Assembly (NCBI RefSeq): GCF_035556095.1
Contig: NZ_DATMFT010000032.1
Coordinates: 62,001 to 126,000 of the forward strand
Direction of reading: 5' to 3'
Source: Parapedobacter sp035556095
Lineage (GTDB): Bacteria; Bacteroidota; Bacteroidia; Sphingobacteriales; Sphingobacteriaceae
DNA: 64,000 nucleotides
This document shows, in pieces, positions 27,072 through 36,630 of this stretch. The first letter of the stretch is position 1; every line of letters starts with the position of its first letter. The notes beneath the pieces were generated by a model. It did not search any database. It worked only from the letters and a program-made list of their open reading frames with translations, and was not told the DNA's origin. The position numbers were made by a program, and so were the translations under genes.

Positions 27072-29342
27072 TTATGCCATGGCCTCGCCCTGGCGGATGA
27101 TATTCAGTGCCCCACCGGCTTTAAACCAGCCGATCTGCTGGGCGTTATAGCTGTGGTTGACTTGGATGTGGTCTACGGTGCCATCCACGTGATGGGCAAC
27201 CACGGTCAACGGCGTATCAGGCGCAAATGCCGTGAGGCCAACGATATCAAACGCATCATCTTCGCGGATCTTATCGTAATCTGCTTTGTCGGCAAACGTC
27301 AATGCCAGCATCCCCTGTTTCTTCAGGTTCGTCTCGTGAATACGTGCGAAAGACTTGACCAACACCGCGCGAACGCCGAGGTGGCGCGGTTCCATGGCCG
27401 CGTGTTCCCGCGATGACCCCTCACCGTAGTTCTCATCGCCCACCACGATTGTTCCTATTCCCGCGGCTTTATAGCTCCGTTGGGTGGCCGGAACAGGGCC
27501 GTATTCGCCCGTCAGTTGATTCTTTACGGAATCCGTTTGTTCGTTGAAAAAGTTGACCGCCCCGATAAGCAGGTTATTTGAAATGTTATCGAGGTGCCCA
27601 CGGTATTTAAGCCAAGGGCCTGCCATGGAAATGTGGTCTGTGGTACACTTGCCTTTCGCTTTGATGAGCAATTTCAGGCCCGTAAGGTCGGTCCCTTCCC
27701 ATGCCGGGAACGGATCGAGCAACTGCAAGCGGTCCGACGTTGGCGAAACCGCCACGACAACACTGCTGCCATCCGCTGCCGGCGCCTGATAGCCGGGATC
27801 TTCCACATCAAATCCTTTCTGCGGAAGTTCATCGCCCACCGGCGGGTCTAGTTTAACCGCTTCCCCTTGGCTATTTACCAACGTGTCCGTGATTGGATTA
27901 AACGACAGGTCACCGGAAATCGCAATGGCGGCGACCAATTCAGGTGACGCCACGAACGCGTATGTATTGGGGTTTCCATCGGCACGTTTTGCAAAATTAC
28001 GGTTGAACGAATGTACAATCGTATTTTTTTCGGCCTTTTCCGCACCCACACGCGCCCACATTCCGATACACGGGCCACACGCATTGGTGAATATCGTTGC
28101 ATCCAGATCGGTAAACGTGTCTAACAGGCCATCCCGCTCAGCGGTATAGCGCACCTGCTCCGAGCCCGGATTGATACCGAATTCGGCTTTTGTGGCCAAT
28201 CCCTTGTCTACCGCTTGTTTAGCAATGGATGCCGCGCGCGAGAGGTCTTCGTATGAGGAGTTGGTGCAAGACCCGATGAGACCCCACTCCACCTTCAATG
28301 GCCAGCCATTTTTTGCGGCTTCTTCTTTCATCTTTGATACCGGCGTCGCCAAGTCGGGTGTGAATGGGCCATTCAGGTGCGGCTCCAATTCGGACAGGTT
28401 GATCTCGATAACCTGATCGAAATAGCGTTCCGGATCGGCATATACTTCGGCATCTGCTGTAAGGTGCTCCTTCACGGCATTAGCCGCATCCGCAACATCC
28501 GCGCGGTTGGTTGCCCGCAGGTAACGTTCCATCGACTCGTCATAACCGAAGGTTGATGTGGTGGCACCGATTTCCGCGCCCATATTACAGATGGTCCCTT
28601 TGCCGGTACACGACATCGACTGGGCACCTTCGCCGAAATACTCCACGATGCACCCCGTACCGCCCTTCACGGTAAGGATACCGGCCACCTTTAGGATCAC
28701 GTCCTTGGGTGCTGTCCAGCCATTAAGTTTACCGGTCAGCTTCACCCCGATCAATTTAGGGAATTTGAGTTCCCAGGGCAATCCGGCCATCACATCGCAG
28801 GCATCCGCGCCACCCACGCCGATGGCGAGCATGCCCAAGCCACCCGCATTAACGGTATGCGAATCGGTGCCGATCATCATGCCACCGGGAAATGCATAAT
28901 TCTCCAATACCACCTGGTGGATGATGCCCGCACCGGGTTTCCAGAACCCAATGCCGTATTTGTTTGATACGGATGCTAGGAAATCAAACACCTCCCTGCT
29001 TTCCGTAGTAGCTACAGCCAAATCTTTCTCAGCGCCTTCTTTGGCACGGATGAGGTGGTCGCAGTGTACCGTAGACGGTACGGCCACCCGTGCGCGCCCT
29101 GCCTGCATGAACTGCAATAGGGCCATCTGTGCGGTAGCATCCTGCATGGCCACCCGATCGGGTGCAAAATCCACATACGAAGCGCCGCGCTCATACGCCT
29201 GCGCTGCATTTCCATCCCATAGGTGGGTGTATAAAATTTTCTCAGTCAATGTCAATGGCCTATTCACCACCTTACGGGCTGCGGCAATCCGCTCACCGTA
29301 CTGGGCATAGACCTTTTTAATCATGTCAATATCAAATGCCAT
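27072..29342 (-). CDS. acnA: Aconitate hydratase
   Basis: A 756-residue 4Fe-4S enzyme interconverting citrate and isocitrate in the TCA cycle. Cluster ligands are visible in IGSCTNSSYEDL and NACGPCIGMW. Substrate-binding stretches include GTDSHTVNAGGLGMLAIGVG and GDENYGEGSSREHAAMEPR in the C-terminal swivel domain. The length and the motif GKCTTDHISMAGPW match the mitochondrial-type aconitase common in Bacteroidota. It is a single gene with its own strong terminator and is unlinked to sucAB apart from both being in this window. Confidence 0.96.
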   Translation of the reverse strand: MAFDIDMIKKVYAQYGERIAAARKVVNRPLTLTEKILYTHLWDGNAAQAYERGASYVDFAPDRVAMQDATAQMALLQFMQAGRARVAVPSTVHCDHLIRAKEGAEKDLAVATTESREVFDFLASVSNKYGIGFWKPGAGIIHQVVLENYAFPGGMMIGTDSHTVNAGGLGMLAIGVGGADACDVMAGLPWELKFPKLIGVKLTGKLNGWTAPKDVILKVAGILTVKGGTGCIVEYFGEGAQSMSCTGKGTICNMGAEIGATTSTFGYDESMERYLRATNRADVADAANAVKEHLTADAEVYADPERYFDQVIEINLSELEPHLNGPFTPDLATPVSKMKEEAAKNGWPLKVEWGLIGSCTNSSYEDLSRAASIAKQAVDKGLATKAEFGINPGSEQVRYTAERDGLLDTFTDLDATIFTNACGPCIGMWARVGAEKAEKNTIVHSFNRNFAKRADGNPNTYAFVASPELVAAIAISGDLSFNPITDTLVNSQGEAVKLDPPVGDELPQKGFDVEDPGYQAPAADGSSVVVAVSPTSDRLQLLDPFPAWEGTDLTGLKLLIKAKGKCTTDHISMAGPWLKYRGHLDNISNNLLIGAVNFFNEQTDSVKNQLTGEYGPVPATQRSYKAAGIGTIVVGDENYGEGSSREHAAMEPRHLGVRAVLVKSFARIHETNLKKQGMLALTFADKADYDKIREDDAFDIVGLTAFAPDTPLTVVAHHVDGTVDHIQVNHSYNAQQIGWFKAGGALNIIRQGEAMA

Positions 29343-29535
29343 CTATCCTATAAAAAACAGTTATTAAAAGAAACATAAGAAATCAATAACGGGTGATCAG
29401 GCACCCTAATTCCTTAATTGCTGCGAATTTACGAAAAAAAGATCGCTTCGCGAGGGCTGGTAGCGCGGCCTACCAATTTGGAAATGTTCTAAACAATTTC
29501 AGCGGTATTGTTGCAGTAACCAACATTCAGCAACA

Positions 29536-30216
29536 TCAGACGGAAATCAAATCCGGCGTTACCCGTTTCAGCTCGGCGATGGCGTGTGCCGGGTTTTTGT
29601 CGGAAAAAACCGAATTGCCGGCCACCAGCACGTCAGCACCGGCCTTGAGGAGGGCAAGCGCATTGTGGCTGCTCACCCCGCCATCTACCTCGATAAGCAA
29701 GTTGTCGTTTCGGCCAGCGGCCATTTCGCGCAATTCCCTGATTTTACGGTAGGTCGAATCAATGAACTTCTGGCCACCAAACCCTGGATTGACCGACATC
29801 AGTAAAATAACGTCGACGTCTTCCACGATTTCATGCAGGTGCGACACCGGCGTTGCGGGATTGATGGCAACGCCCGCCGTACATCCCAGCTCGCGGATGG
29901 ACTGTACGGTACGGTTCAGGTGCGTACACGCTTCAACATGTACGGTGATGTTATCAGCGCCCATGGCCTGGAACTGTTTGACGTACCGATCGGGATCTAC
30001 AATCATGAGGTGCACATCAAGTGGCTTCTTGGCGTAATGCGCAATGGAAGCGAGTACCGGGAATCCAAACGAAATATTGGGCACAAACACACCATCCATA
30101 ATGTCGATGTGAAACCAATCTGCCTCACTTTGGTTGACCATCGCAATGTCATCATAAAGATGGGCAAAGTCTGCGGATAAAACGGAAGGTGCAACGAGGT
30201 GTTTACGTTTGGGCAT
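29536..30216 (-). CDS. rpe: Ribulose-phosphate 3-epimerase
   Basis: A 226-residue TIM-barrel enzyme that interconverts ribulose-5-phosphate and xylulose-5-phosphate. Motifs are APSVLSADFAHL, WFHIDIMDGVFVPNISFG, HLMIVDPDRYV, LMSVNPGFGGQKFI and IEVDGGVSSHNA. ATG at 30216 is chosen over the upstream in-frame ATG at 30252 because the -7 box at 30231-30238 places transcription start below 30252, and the enzyme fold begins immediately after this methionine. Confidence 0.95.
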   Translation of the reverse strand: MPKRKHLVAPSVLSADFAHLYDDIAMVNQSEADWFHIDIMDGVFVPNISFGFPVLASIAHYAKKPLDVHLMIVDPDRYVKQFQAMGADNITVHVEACTHLNRTVQSIRELGCTAGVAINPATPVSHLHEIVEDVDVILLMSVNPGFGGQKFIDSTYRKIRELREMAAGRNDNLLIEVDGGVSSHNALALLKAGADVLVAGNSVFSDKNPAHAIAELKRVTPDLISV

Positions 30217-30230
30217 GGCGCTTTTTTTGA

Positions 30231-30238
30231 CAAAGATA
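30231..30238 (-). promoter_or_regulatory. Putative -7 box of rpe
   Basis: TATCTTTG on the minus strand ends 14 bp upstream of the chosen rpe start. No TTG is found at the ideal distance. Confidence 0.4.
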
Positions 30239-30284
30239 GCGAATGTGGCCATGATTTTATAGTGGGTTGCTTGCTTTTAGTTAA

Positions 30285-30575
30285 CTAACTTCCCGAGAAT
30301 GTTCTTAGCCTACGTGGGGTTTCGATGGTAATGGTACCGTCCTTTTCGAGTTTAACAAAGATTCTGGTCCTCACTTCAATCGCGCCTCTGTCGATACTAG
30401 CGGGAAACCAGTCAGCCCGTGACGACTTGTTTCCGGTTTCATACTCCCTACCCAATAAAACATCAACAGCTACATTAGAAAACACCGATTTTTCCCCTAA
30501 CACCAATCTTAGGTCTTTAAGCAAGAATTGCTTGGTTACTTTACCCTCAAACATCAATGCTGAATCAGCAACCAC
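30285..30575 (-). CDS. Orphan reading frame of unknown origin
   Basis: A possible 96-residue product from a GTG codon; I recognise no family. It is in the same frame as the decayed MG2-like remnant just upstream and separated from it only by one TAA (about 30596). It could therefore be the tail of a gene fused by deletion to that remnant instead of a functional gene. The sequence is of mixed composition with a plausible beta-rich end (RTRIFVKLEKDGTITIETP) and no signal peptide or start signal. Confidence 0.3.
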   Translation of the reverse strand: MVADSALMFEGKVTKQFLLKDLRLVLGEKSVFSNVAVDVLLGREYETGNKSSRADWFPASIDRGAIEVRTRIFVKLEKDGTITIETPRRLRTFSGS

Positions 30576-30611
30576 GTCCTCTCGTTCTTTCGCTTAACGC
30601 TCGGTTCCGAG

Positions 30612-30748
30612 TAGCGTAAGGTTGCCATCTGGATGGGCTAGTTGATGGTTCGTCAACTGCTTCACCGGCGGCATATCCAGTTGCTGTACCCAGCGGGAAA
30701 ACCCAGTAAGAGTAATAATCAACGGTTTGGCGGCTAGCTTAAAATCAT
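30612..30748 (-). pseudogene. Decayed 5' end of a third tandem MG2-like gene
   Basis: Translated on the minus strand from just after the ATGA at 30745-30748, this stretch reads FKLAAKPLIITLTGFSRWVQ, then QLDMPPVKQLTNHQLAHPDG. The intact genes read FKLAAISLFIAVTGFSFRAQ, then QPDMLSVLQERLEDHQPAYP at the same place. One base is missing right after the start (ATGATTTTAAG against ATGAGTTTTAAG), so the ATG-initiated frame hits TAG after four codons. Similarity fades at about 30612, so only the signal peptide and some 20 mature residues remain. The stop of the preceding gene overlaps the old ATG exactly as between the two intact copies. Confidence 0.8.
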
Positions 30749-33252
30749 TGGTTAATCACGTTAAAACCTCCGGTTCCTATCAACGGGCGCAGGTCAGACT
30801 CCACTAGTCCCTGCGCCACGATCTCGAATTCGCCCGTCACATCCGATGTGAAAAAGCTGAATGTGGCCGTACCATCCGCATCGGTGTACACATTAGGATT
30901 CCAGTAAACGGTGGAGCGCATGTCGAGCTCAGTGGTGGGATAGGTTTCATAGTCCGGCAACGGGAATTCCTCGGGGATGGTGATGTTTTTGATGTAGTTG
31001 ATGTCTCGGTAACGGCCGCAGCCGAGGCAGATGATGGTTTTAGGTTCGTCGTAAGGATTATAGCCCCATGTATATGTTTTTCCCTTTACTATCATCGATT
31101 CTACCATGTAAGATAGATCTCTCATTTTTAAATATTCCGCATGAATGCGATCCTCGTATTGTTCGCACTTGGGCTTTTTCAGTGTTCGTGATACCGCCTG
31201 TTCCTTCCGACCCACTACTACTTCGTCTAATAAATTCATTGCTTTGAAATCAAATCTTGAAGCCGCTGGGAGCGCTGCTATCGCGAAGCTCTGTAAAACC
31301 TCAGGTATGTAAAGCTGCTTACCTGTTACTATAGTACGATCAAACCCGATGTCAGGATTCTGCCAATCAACCAAATACTCATATTTCCAACCGGATGACG
31401 TTGGGATTTTCATCGCCCATTCCTGCCCGCTGCGCGACAACAACAAACTGTCCGGCACAAAGAAACTTTGGCTCTCACGATCCACTTCGATAGTCATCGT
31501 TTTAACTATTCGACGTATGCCGTTCTTTTCAGCCTTAAATCCTTGAAAAGAACGTAGCTCTATTTTCTTAACTGTTGATGGCACAGTCCCAACAACTCCG
31601 TCCGCGTTCGATAAGTGCGCGGATATTCCGCTGGATGGATATACCATGTCACTTCTCCGCCGGTTTCGCAGCCATCCATTACCTAGCAACACACGGTCTA
31701 AAACAGTTGCCGATTTAGCAGCAATCAGTCGATTGCTAACGGGCTTTATAAATTCTCCATAATATCGCTGCTGCAAGATGTTACGAAAAACGAGGCTATC
31801 ATTTCGGTTTTTCTCGCTTGCCGCCACGGAAAAGTTGGCCACCACCGGATTTCCCGATGCATCCGTTGCGCTAAGGCTGACGGTCACTTTCTGGTGCGTT
31901 CCGTATTCCTGTCGATCGGTCGTTATCGTAACCTGATAGGGTTCGTCATTCCTATTCAGAAACAGCCGCTCGGCCTGTGGCGTACGGTCCCTGTCGAACA
32001 CCGCCAGGTTCAGCACATCCTTTGAGTATTTGCCCACGGGAACGACGACCATCACTGAATCGCCCGGAAGGATTTCCTGTTGGGTGCTCCAAAGGACTTC
32101 CTTATTGGTGCGCAATACCAACAGGGCAGTACTGTCGGGGCCCAGGTTCCGGATCATGGCCCTGCTGCCCGTACTGTCCTGATGAAGCTTCAGGCTGAAG
32201 CCTTCAAGCCGATCGGCTGGTGGGACGTCAAGCGTTGTCTGTCCGCGGCCATCCCGTGTCTCTACCGTATACCGCACACCCGCCGCGTGTGGAAGCTCGA
32301 CGGTGGCCATGCCCAACGTATCGGAAGCGACGCCGGCAACGGTACTGTCCCCTACCATCAGCCGCAGGGCGGTCTGGACCGGGTTGCCGACGATATCCAG
32401 CACCTCGATGGCCACACGTCCGCCCGGCACGGGCCTGCCACCTTCGGGAAAACAGTTCACCGTTAACGGGTTGCCCCGGTGCGGCAGGTTCAGGGATAGC
32501 TCGGTATGATCATTAATCTTCGTGAAGAGCAATTTTACTTTCAACGATTCATGGTCGGCCAGATCGGGATAGGTAAAGTCAACGAACGCTTCGCCAAATA
32601 TATTGGTCGTCAATCTGCCGTACTTCAATTCCTTACCGCCGGCCAGCAGCTGGTATTCGCCTTTGACACCTCCGGCAAAGCTGCCGCTTTCCCTAACGTC
32701 CACCCTCACCTGCACTTGTCCCCCGACATACAGCATGGCCGTATCGGTTACCGATGCCGTGGCTTCCAACCGCCTGCCCGTCATTCGGCTGATCTGGATA
32801 GGTTGTACGAATACGTTGGTGTCTCCCAGGGCTACCATACGATCCGTGTAAGCGTATAGGGTGTAGTTACCGTCTAGCCGGAAAGGATGTTTAATAAGGC
32901 CGAGATGCTCGATATTACTCGGTTTGGACAGCTCAATATTCCCATGCGCCCGGACATCATAAATTGGAAATTGGGCTCCGGAAACCTCATTCCGCTCGTC
33001 ATCAACGATACGTACATACAGCACCTTTGCTTCCTGCGCAGTATCCCCCAACAGGTAAGCCTTAAACCAGATGGTCTCCTCGGGCGTATACGTTGTCTTG
33101 TCCAGGTGCAGGTAGAGGTTACTGCTTGGATAGGCTGGTTGATGGTCCTCCAGCCGTTCCTGTAAAACCGATAACATATCCGGCTGCTGCGCCCTGAAGG
33201 AAAACCCCGTTACGGCAATGAACAACGATATGGCAGCCAGCTTAAAACTCAT
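30745..33252 (-). CDS. Large exported MG2-domain protein, copy 2
   Basis: An 835-residue protein with a signal peptide (KLAAISLFIAVTGFSFRAQ). The N-terminal part has an MG2-like motif of alpha-2-macroglobulin-type proteins (YLHLDKTTYTPEETIWFKAY). More beta-sandwich domains follow, and the C-terminal domain has VYWNPNVYTDADGTATFSFF and SDVTGEFEIVAQGL, as in macroglobulin beta-domains. No thioester or protease is seen. A Cys motif (CLGCGRYRD) lies near the end. Function is unknown; related Bacteroidota proteins are often annotated as carboxypeptidase-regulatory or TonB-plug-like. Its ATG overlaps the stop of copy 1 by four bases (ATGA). Confidence 0.75.
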   Translation of the reverse strand: MSFKLAAISLFIAVTGFSFRAQQPDMLSVLQERLEDHQPAYPSSNLYLHLDKTTYTPEETIWFKAYLLGDTAQEAKVLYVRIVDDERNEVSGAQFPIYDVRAHGNIELSKPSNIEHLGLIKHPFRLDGNYTLYAYTDRMVALGDTNVFVQPIQISRMTGRRLEATASVTDTAMLYVGGQVQVRVDVRESGSFAGGVKGEYQLLAGGKELKYGRLTTNIFGEAFVDFTYPDLADHESLKVKLLFTKINDHTELSLNLPHRGNPLTVNCFPEGGRPVPGGRVAIEVLDIVGNPVQTALRLMVGDSTVAGVASDTLGMATVELPHAAGVRYTVETRDGRGQTTLDVPPADRLEGFSLKLHQDSTGSRAMIRNLGPDSTALLVLRTNKEVLWSTQQEILPGDSVMVVVPVGKYSKDVLNLAVFDRDRTPQAERLFLNRNDEPYQVTITTDRQEYGTHQKVTVSLSATDASGNPVVANFSVAASEKNRNDSLVFRNILQQRYYGEFIKPVSNRLIAAKSATVLDRVLLGNGWLRNRRRSDMVYPSSGISAHLSNADGVVGTVPSTVKKIELRSFQGFKAEKNGIRRIVKTMTIEVDRESQSFFVPDSLLLSRSGQEWAMKIPTSSGWKYEYLVDWQNPDIGFDRTIVTGKQLYIPEVLQSFAIAALPAASRFDFKAMNLLDEVVVGRKEQAVSRTLKKPKCEQYEDRIHAEYLKMRDLSYMVESMIVKGKTYTWGYNPYDEPKTIICLGCGRYRDINYIKNITIPEEFPLPDYETYPTTELDMRSTVYWNPNVYTDADGTATFSFFTSDVTGEFEIVAQGLVESDLRPLIGTGGFNVINQ

Positions 33253-35873
33253 CGATTAATCACGTTAAAACTTCCGGTTTCCATCAATGGTCGCAGGTCA
33301 GACTCCACCAGTCCCTGCGCCACGACCTCGAACTCGCCCGTCACATCCGACGTAAAGAAGCTGAAGGTGGCCGTTCCGTCCGCATCGGTAAAGATATTTG
33401 GGTTCCAGTAGACGGTGGAGCGCATATCCTGTTCAGAGGTATGATGGGACTCATAGTCTGGCAGAGGGAATTCATCCGGGATGGTGATGTTTTTAACATA
33501 ATTGATGTCTCGGTAATGACCGCAGCCGAGATAAACAATAATACTGTAATTCTTCAAACTGTGCGGCACCTCCTGATCAGGAGCATACACATACATCTCT
33601 CCTTTTCGAGGCCGATAGGTCGGACGGAAATTACAATTCAGGCAACCGCAATAACTGCATATGTAGTCCCCACAACGCGTTCTCAGCTTCCTTGTAATCG
33701 TTTCCTTAGCACCAATCACCACTTCCTCCAACATGTTGTTCTGATCGAAAGCAAAATTGTTTTTTTTCGGAAGTGGAAAACTATCAAATGTATTTACACG
33801 CTCCATAATCAATGATTGCTGCGCTAGGATCAGGCTATCATAACCGATATCATAGTCTTTCCACGCGACCAGGTATTTGTAACCAATAGGCTGTGCATCT
33901 TTTTGAGCCGCATACCGATTCGTCAGCGCATTGTATCGGTCCCCTTTTCTTGGCCTTGAAGGCTGCACATACAAGTCCATCACCCATTGCGATGATTTTG
34001 AAGCATGCAGGTGGCTCGCCGGAATAAAAAACGTGCCATCCTCGTTGACATTGATCGCAGCACGCTGGAACATGGCGTCATTATCCTTTCCTTTACGGCT
34101 CTTGAAGTTAGCGAGAATAAAATCGAGGGATTGGGCCGAGCGGATATTGATGCTCGTGATCGGATCCTTACCAAAGGATTTAACGACGCCATGCGCCCCA
34201 TCGACATCGGATAGGGTAAGTGGACGCCCACCTGACTGGCTGTCGTCGGTATGGAGCCATCCGTCGGTTCTCCATTGTCCGGCCAAAAGCAGGTTATCTA
34301 AACCCCCGGGAGTTTTTTCGGAGAACAGCCGGTCACGCTGTGGATGGGCTAAAATACCATAAATATGCTGTTGCACTATACTCCGGTAGGTCGAGCTATC
34401 CAGCCGTATCTTCTCACTGGCGGCTACGGAAAGATTTGCAACAACCGGATCACCCGCCGCATCGGTAACCCGGAGCTTTACCGTTACACGCTGCTTCATC
34501 CCGTAATTCTGCTTGTCCAGCGTCCAATCAATATGGTAATCATCGGTTTCTTTATTCAGAAATAGCCGCTCAGCTTGCAGCGTACCGGTTTCATCAAACA
34601 CCATAAGGCTCAGAACGTCTTTTGGGAAGTCTGCAGCCGGTATAGGGATGGTTAAGGAGTCGCCGGACACCACGTCAACCGATTTGTCCCATAATATCTT
34701 TTCCATGGCACGAAGCACCAATAGCGCGCTGCCAACGGCACCATGGTTGTGAATCACGGCACTTGTACCCTCACGGCCATGATCTACCCTGAGGCTGTAC
34801 GGAGCCAATTGGCTTACGCGCGGTACATCGACCGTCTGCCGTCCCCTGCCGTCCAATGTTTCCACGGAATACGTTACGCCGTCATCCGGGGGCAGGTTTA
34901 TGGCTGCCCACCCGAGTTTGTCCGTGCGTCCACGCATTACAACACGGTTTGCAGCCAATACCTGAAAGTCTGACTCAATCCCGTTACCTTGAAGGTCGGC
35001 AATTTCTACCGCGATACGACCACCGGGCACCGGCTTACCCCCTTCAGGATAGCAGTTTACCAATAGTGGGCTTTCTATATGCGGGAGGTTCAGTGTCAGC
35101 TCGACGAAGTCGTCCCCTTGGGTAAAAACCATCTTTACTTTCAGCGACTCACGCTCAGGTAAATTAGGGTATGTGAAATTCAGAAAAGCCTCGCCAAATC
35201 TGTTGCTTCTCAGGCTACCATATTTGAGCTCCTTGCCTGCTGATAGCAATTGGTATTCTCCCCGCACGCCGCTGGCAAGGACACCGAGCTCGCGGATGTC
35301 GACTTTTACCTGCGCTTGCCGGCCGCTTCGTAGCATGGCGGTATCCACCACGGTCGCTCTGGCTTCGAGTTTGCGGAATGCCGGAATCCGTCTTACCCGG
35401 ATGGATTGCACAAACACATTGGTATCCGCTACTGCCAACATGCGGCCGGTATAGGCAAAGAGTGTATACTTTCCCTCGGAAAGGTATTTGGGTAACGCTA
35501 TGTTGCCATGCGCCCGGATGTCGTATATTGGGAATTGGGCATTGGCCACCACCGTCTTTTCCTCGTCGATAATCCGGACGTACAAGACCTTCGCTTCGCG
35601 CGTTGTGTCTCTCAGCAGGTAGGCTTTGAGCCAAACGGTTTCTTCCGGCGAATAAATCGTCTTGTCTAAGTGAAGATAGAGGTTGCTTGGAGGATGGGCT
35701 GCTTGATGATTCGCCAGCCGTTCCTGTAAAACGGGCGGCATATCCGGTTGCTGTACCCTGAGGGAAAATCCGGTAACGGCAATCAACAGCGATATGATAG
35801 CCAGTTCCGATAGTAGTTTACTGCCTATTCGGAGGCGCTGTACGACTCGGTTGGAACTTTTAGGTTTACCCAT
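33249..35873 (-). CDS. Large exported MG2-domain protein, copy 1
   Basis: An 874-residue paralogue of the next gene. After a basic N-terminus it has a hydrophobic export signal (LAIISLLIAVTGFSLRVQ), then the same domain order starting with LYLHLDKTIYSPEETVWLKA and ending in SDVTGEFEVVAQGLVESDLR. The first about 250 and last about 80 residues are very close to copy 2, whereas the middle and the Cys-rich segment near residue 735 (CGDYICSYCGCLNCNF) differ; that segment has five cysteines and is absent from copy 2. It is the first gene of the pair; the ATGA overlap implies translational coupling. Function unknown. Confidence 0.75.
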   Translation of the reverse strand: MGKPKSSNRVVQRLRIGSKLLSELAIISLLIAVTGFSLRVQQPDMPPVLQERLANHQAAHPPSNLYLHLDKTIYSPEETVWLKAYLLRDTTREAKVLYVRIIDEEKTVVANAQFPIYDIRAHGNIALPKYLSEGKYTLFAYTGRMLAVADTNVFVQSIRVRRIPAFRKLEARATVVDTAMLRSGRQAQVKVDIRELGVLASGVRGEYQLLSAGKELKYGSLRSNRFGEAFLNFTYPNLPERESLKVKMVFTQGDDFVELTLNLPHIESPLLVNCYPEGGKPVPGGRIAVEIADLQGNGIESDFQVLAANRVVMRGRTDKLGWAAINLPPDDGVTYSVETLDGRGRQTVDVPRVSQLAPYSLRVDHGREGTSAVIHNHGAVGSALLVLRAMEKILWDKSVDVVSGDSLTIPIPAADFPKDVLSLMVFDETGTLQAERLFLNKETDDYHIDWTLDKQNYGMKQRVTVKLRVTDAAGDPVVANLSVAASEKIRLDSSTYRSIVQQHIYGILAHPQRDRLFSEKTPGGLDNLLLAGQWRTDGWLHTDDSQSGGRPLTLSDVDGAHGVVKSFGKDPITSINIRSAQSLDFILANFKSRKGKDNDAMFQRAAINVNEDGTFFIPASHLHASKSSQWVMDLYVQPSRPRKGDRYNALTNRYAAQKDAQPIGYKYLVAWKDYDIGYDSLILAQQSLIMERVNTFDSFPLPKKNNFAFDQNNMLEEVVIGAKETITRKLRTRCGDYICSYCGCLNCNFRPTYRPRKGEMYVYAPDQEVPHSLKNYSIIVYLGCGHYRDINYVKNITIPDEFPLPDYESHHTSEQDMRSTVYWNPNIFTDADGTATFSFFTSDVTGEFEVVAQGLVESDLRPLMETGSFNVINR

Positions 35874-36239
35874 GTGGGTGATGCTATTTTCGTTTTAATT
35901 GGAAGCGAATAAATCGGAATAACCGCATCACAAGTATACCAATAGATTTTTGAAATTCAAAACAATGCGTTTTTAGATGACCGCATTTAAAATTTGTGTT
36001 TCAGGCTGATGTGCTTCGTCTGGAAATTCATGTGCTTTACCTCAGCACACATATACACGCATATATATGCGGTCCGAGAACTCATGTGTCTTACCTCGAA
36101 GCTCACCTATCTTGTCTGGGAATAGATGTATATACGTGTTTTGTCTAAGAACAGACTTGTTTTAGGGACGACAGTCGCTACTCAATTCAACAGACCCGCC
36201 GAATCGAAAATAAAAGAGAAAGCCTATTCCAAGTTATTT
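35874..36239. other. Intergenic region with degenerate repeats
   Basis: No gene is seen. Two related 26-bp units start at 36018 and 36072 (20 of 26 positions alike), a weaker third begins at 36114, and a perfect 14-bp palindrome CGCATATATATGCG lies between the first two at 36058-36071. The rest is AT-rich, and no consensus promoter for the minus-strand MG2 genes is recognised. Confidence 0.5.
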
Positions 36240-36449
36240 TTACTTGTCCGCAAGGGAATCAAAGCGTTCGGCCAACTCGTGCGAGCGTTCGCCGGCTGCG
36301 CCCACATCATATAGGTGTTGCTGGGCTTCCCGCAAGCGGCCCGCGAATAGGATGTTCAATAATTGCCTCACTTGCCCATAATCAAATTCAGATTTAGCCA
36401 ATGTGATGAGGTAGGCGCTATCTGTAATCTCAATGTTTGATGTTGTCAT
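36240..36449 (-). CDS. Small protein of unknown function
   Basis: A 69-residue protein from the ATG at 36449 (MTTSNIEITDSAYLITLAKS). The upstream in-frame ATG at 36503 would add a stretch that does not look coding. It appears soluble and helical, with LNILFAGRLREAQQHLYDVG in the middle. No family is recognised. It is divergent from the HD phosphodiesterase gene. Confidence 0.55.
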   Translation of the reverse strand: MTTSNIEITDSAYLITLAKSEFDYGQVRQLLNILFAGRLREAQQHLYDVGAAGERSHELAERFDSLADK

Positions 36450-36571
36450 GATACTAATATTTATTCCGACTGGAAAGATACCCGCCAACCAATAACTTAT
36501 CATTACCGACGGTTTAATAAATCATTAAAAAACTATCTTACAGGCGTTGATGGCTTTTTGTGCCGTTTTAC

Positions 36572-36579
36572 TACCTTTG
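36572..36579 (+). promoter_or_regulatory. Putative -7 box of the HD phosphodiesterase gene
   Basis: TACCTTTG fits TAnnTTTG. A TTG at 36547-36549 gives a spacer of 22 bp, slightly long. The gene starts 51 bp downstream. Confidence 0.45.
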
Positions 36580-36630
36580 CCACATACGAGACCCTATTGA
36601 CCTGTATGTTTACGATCAAATACACTGGAT

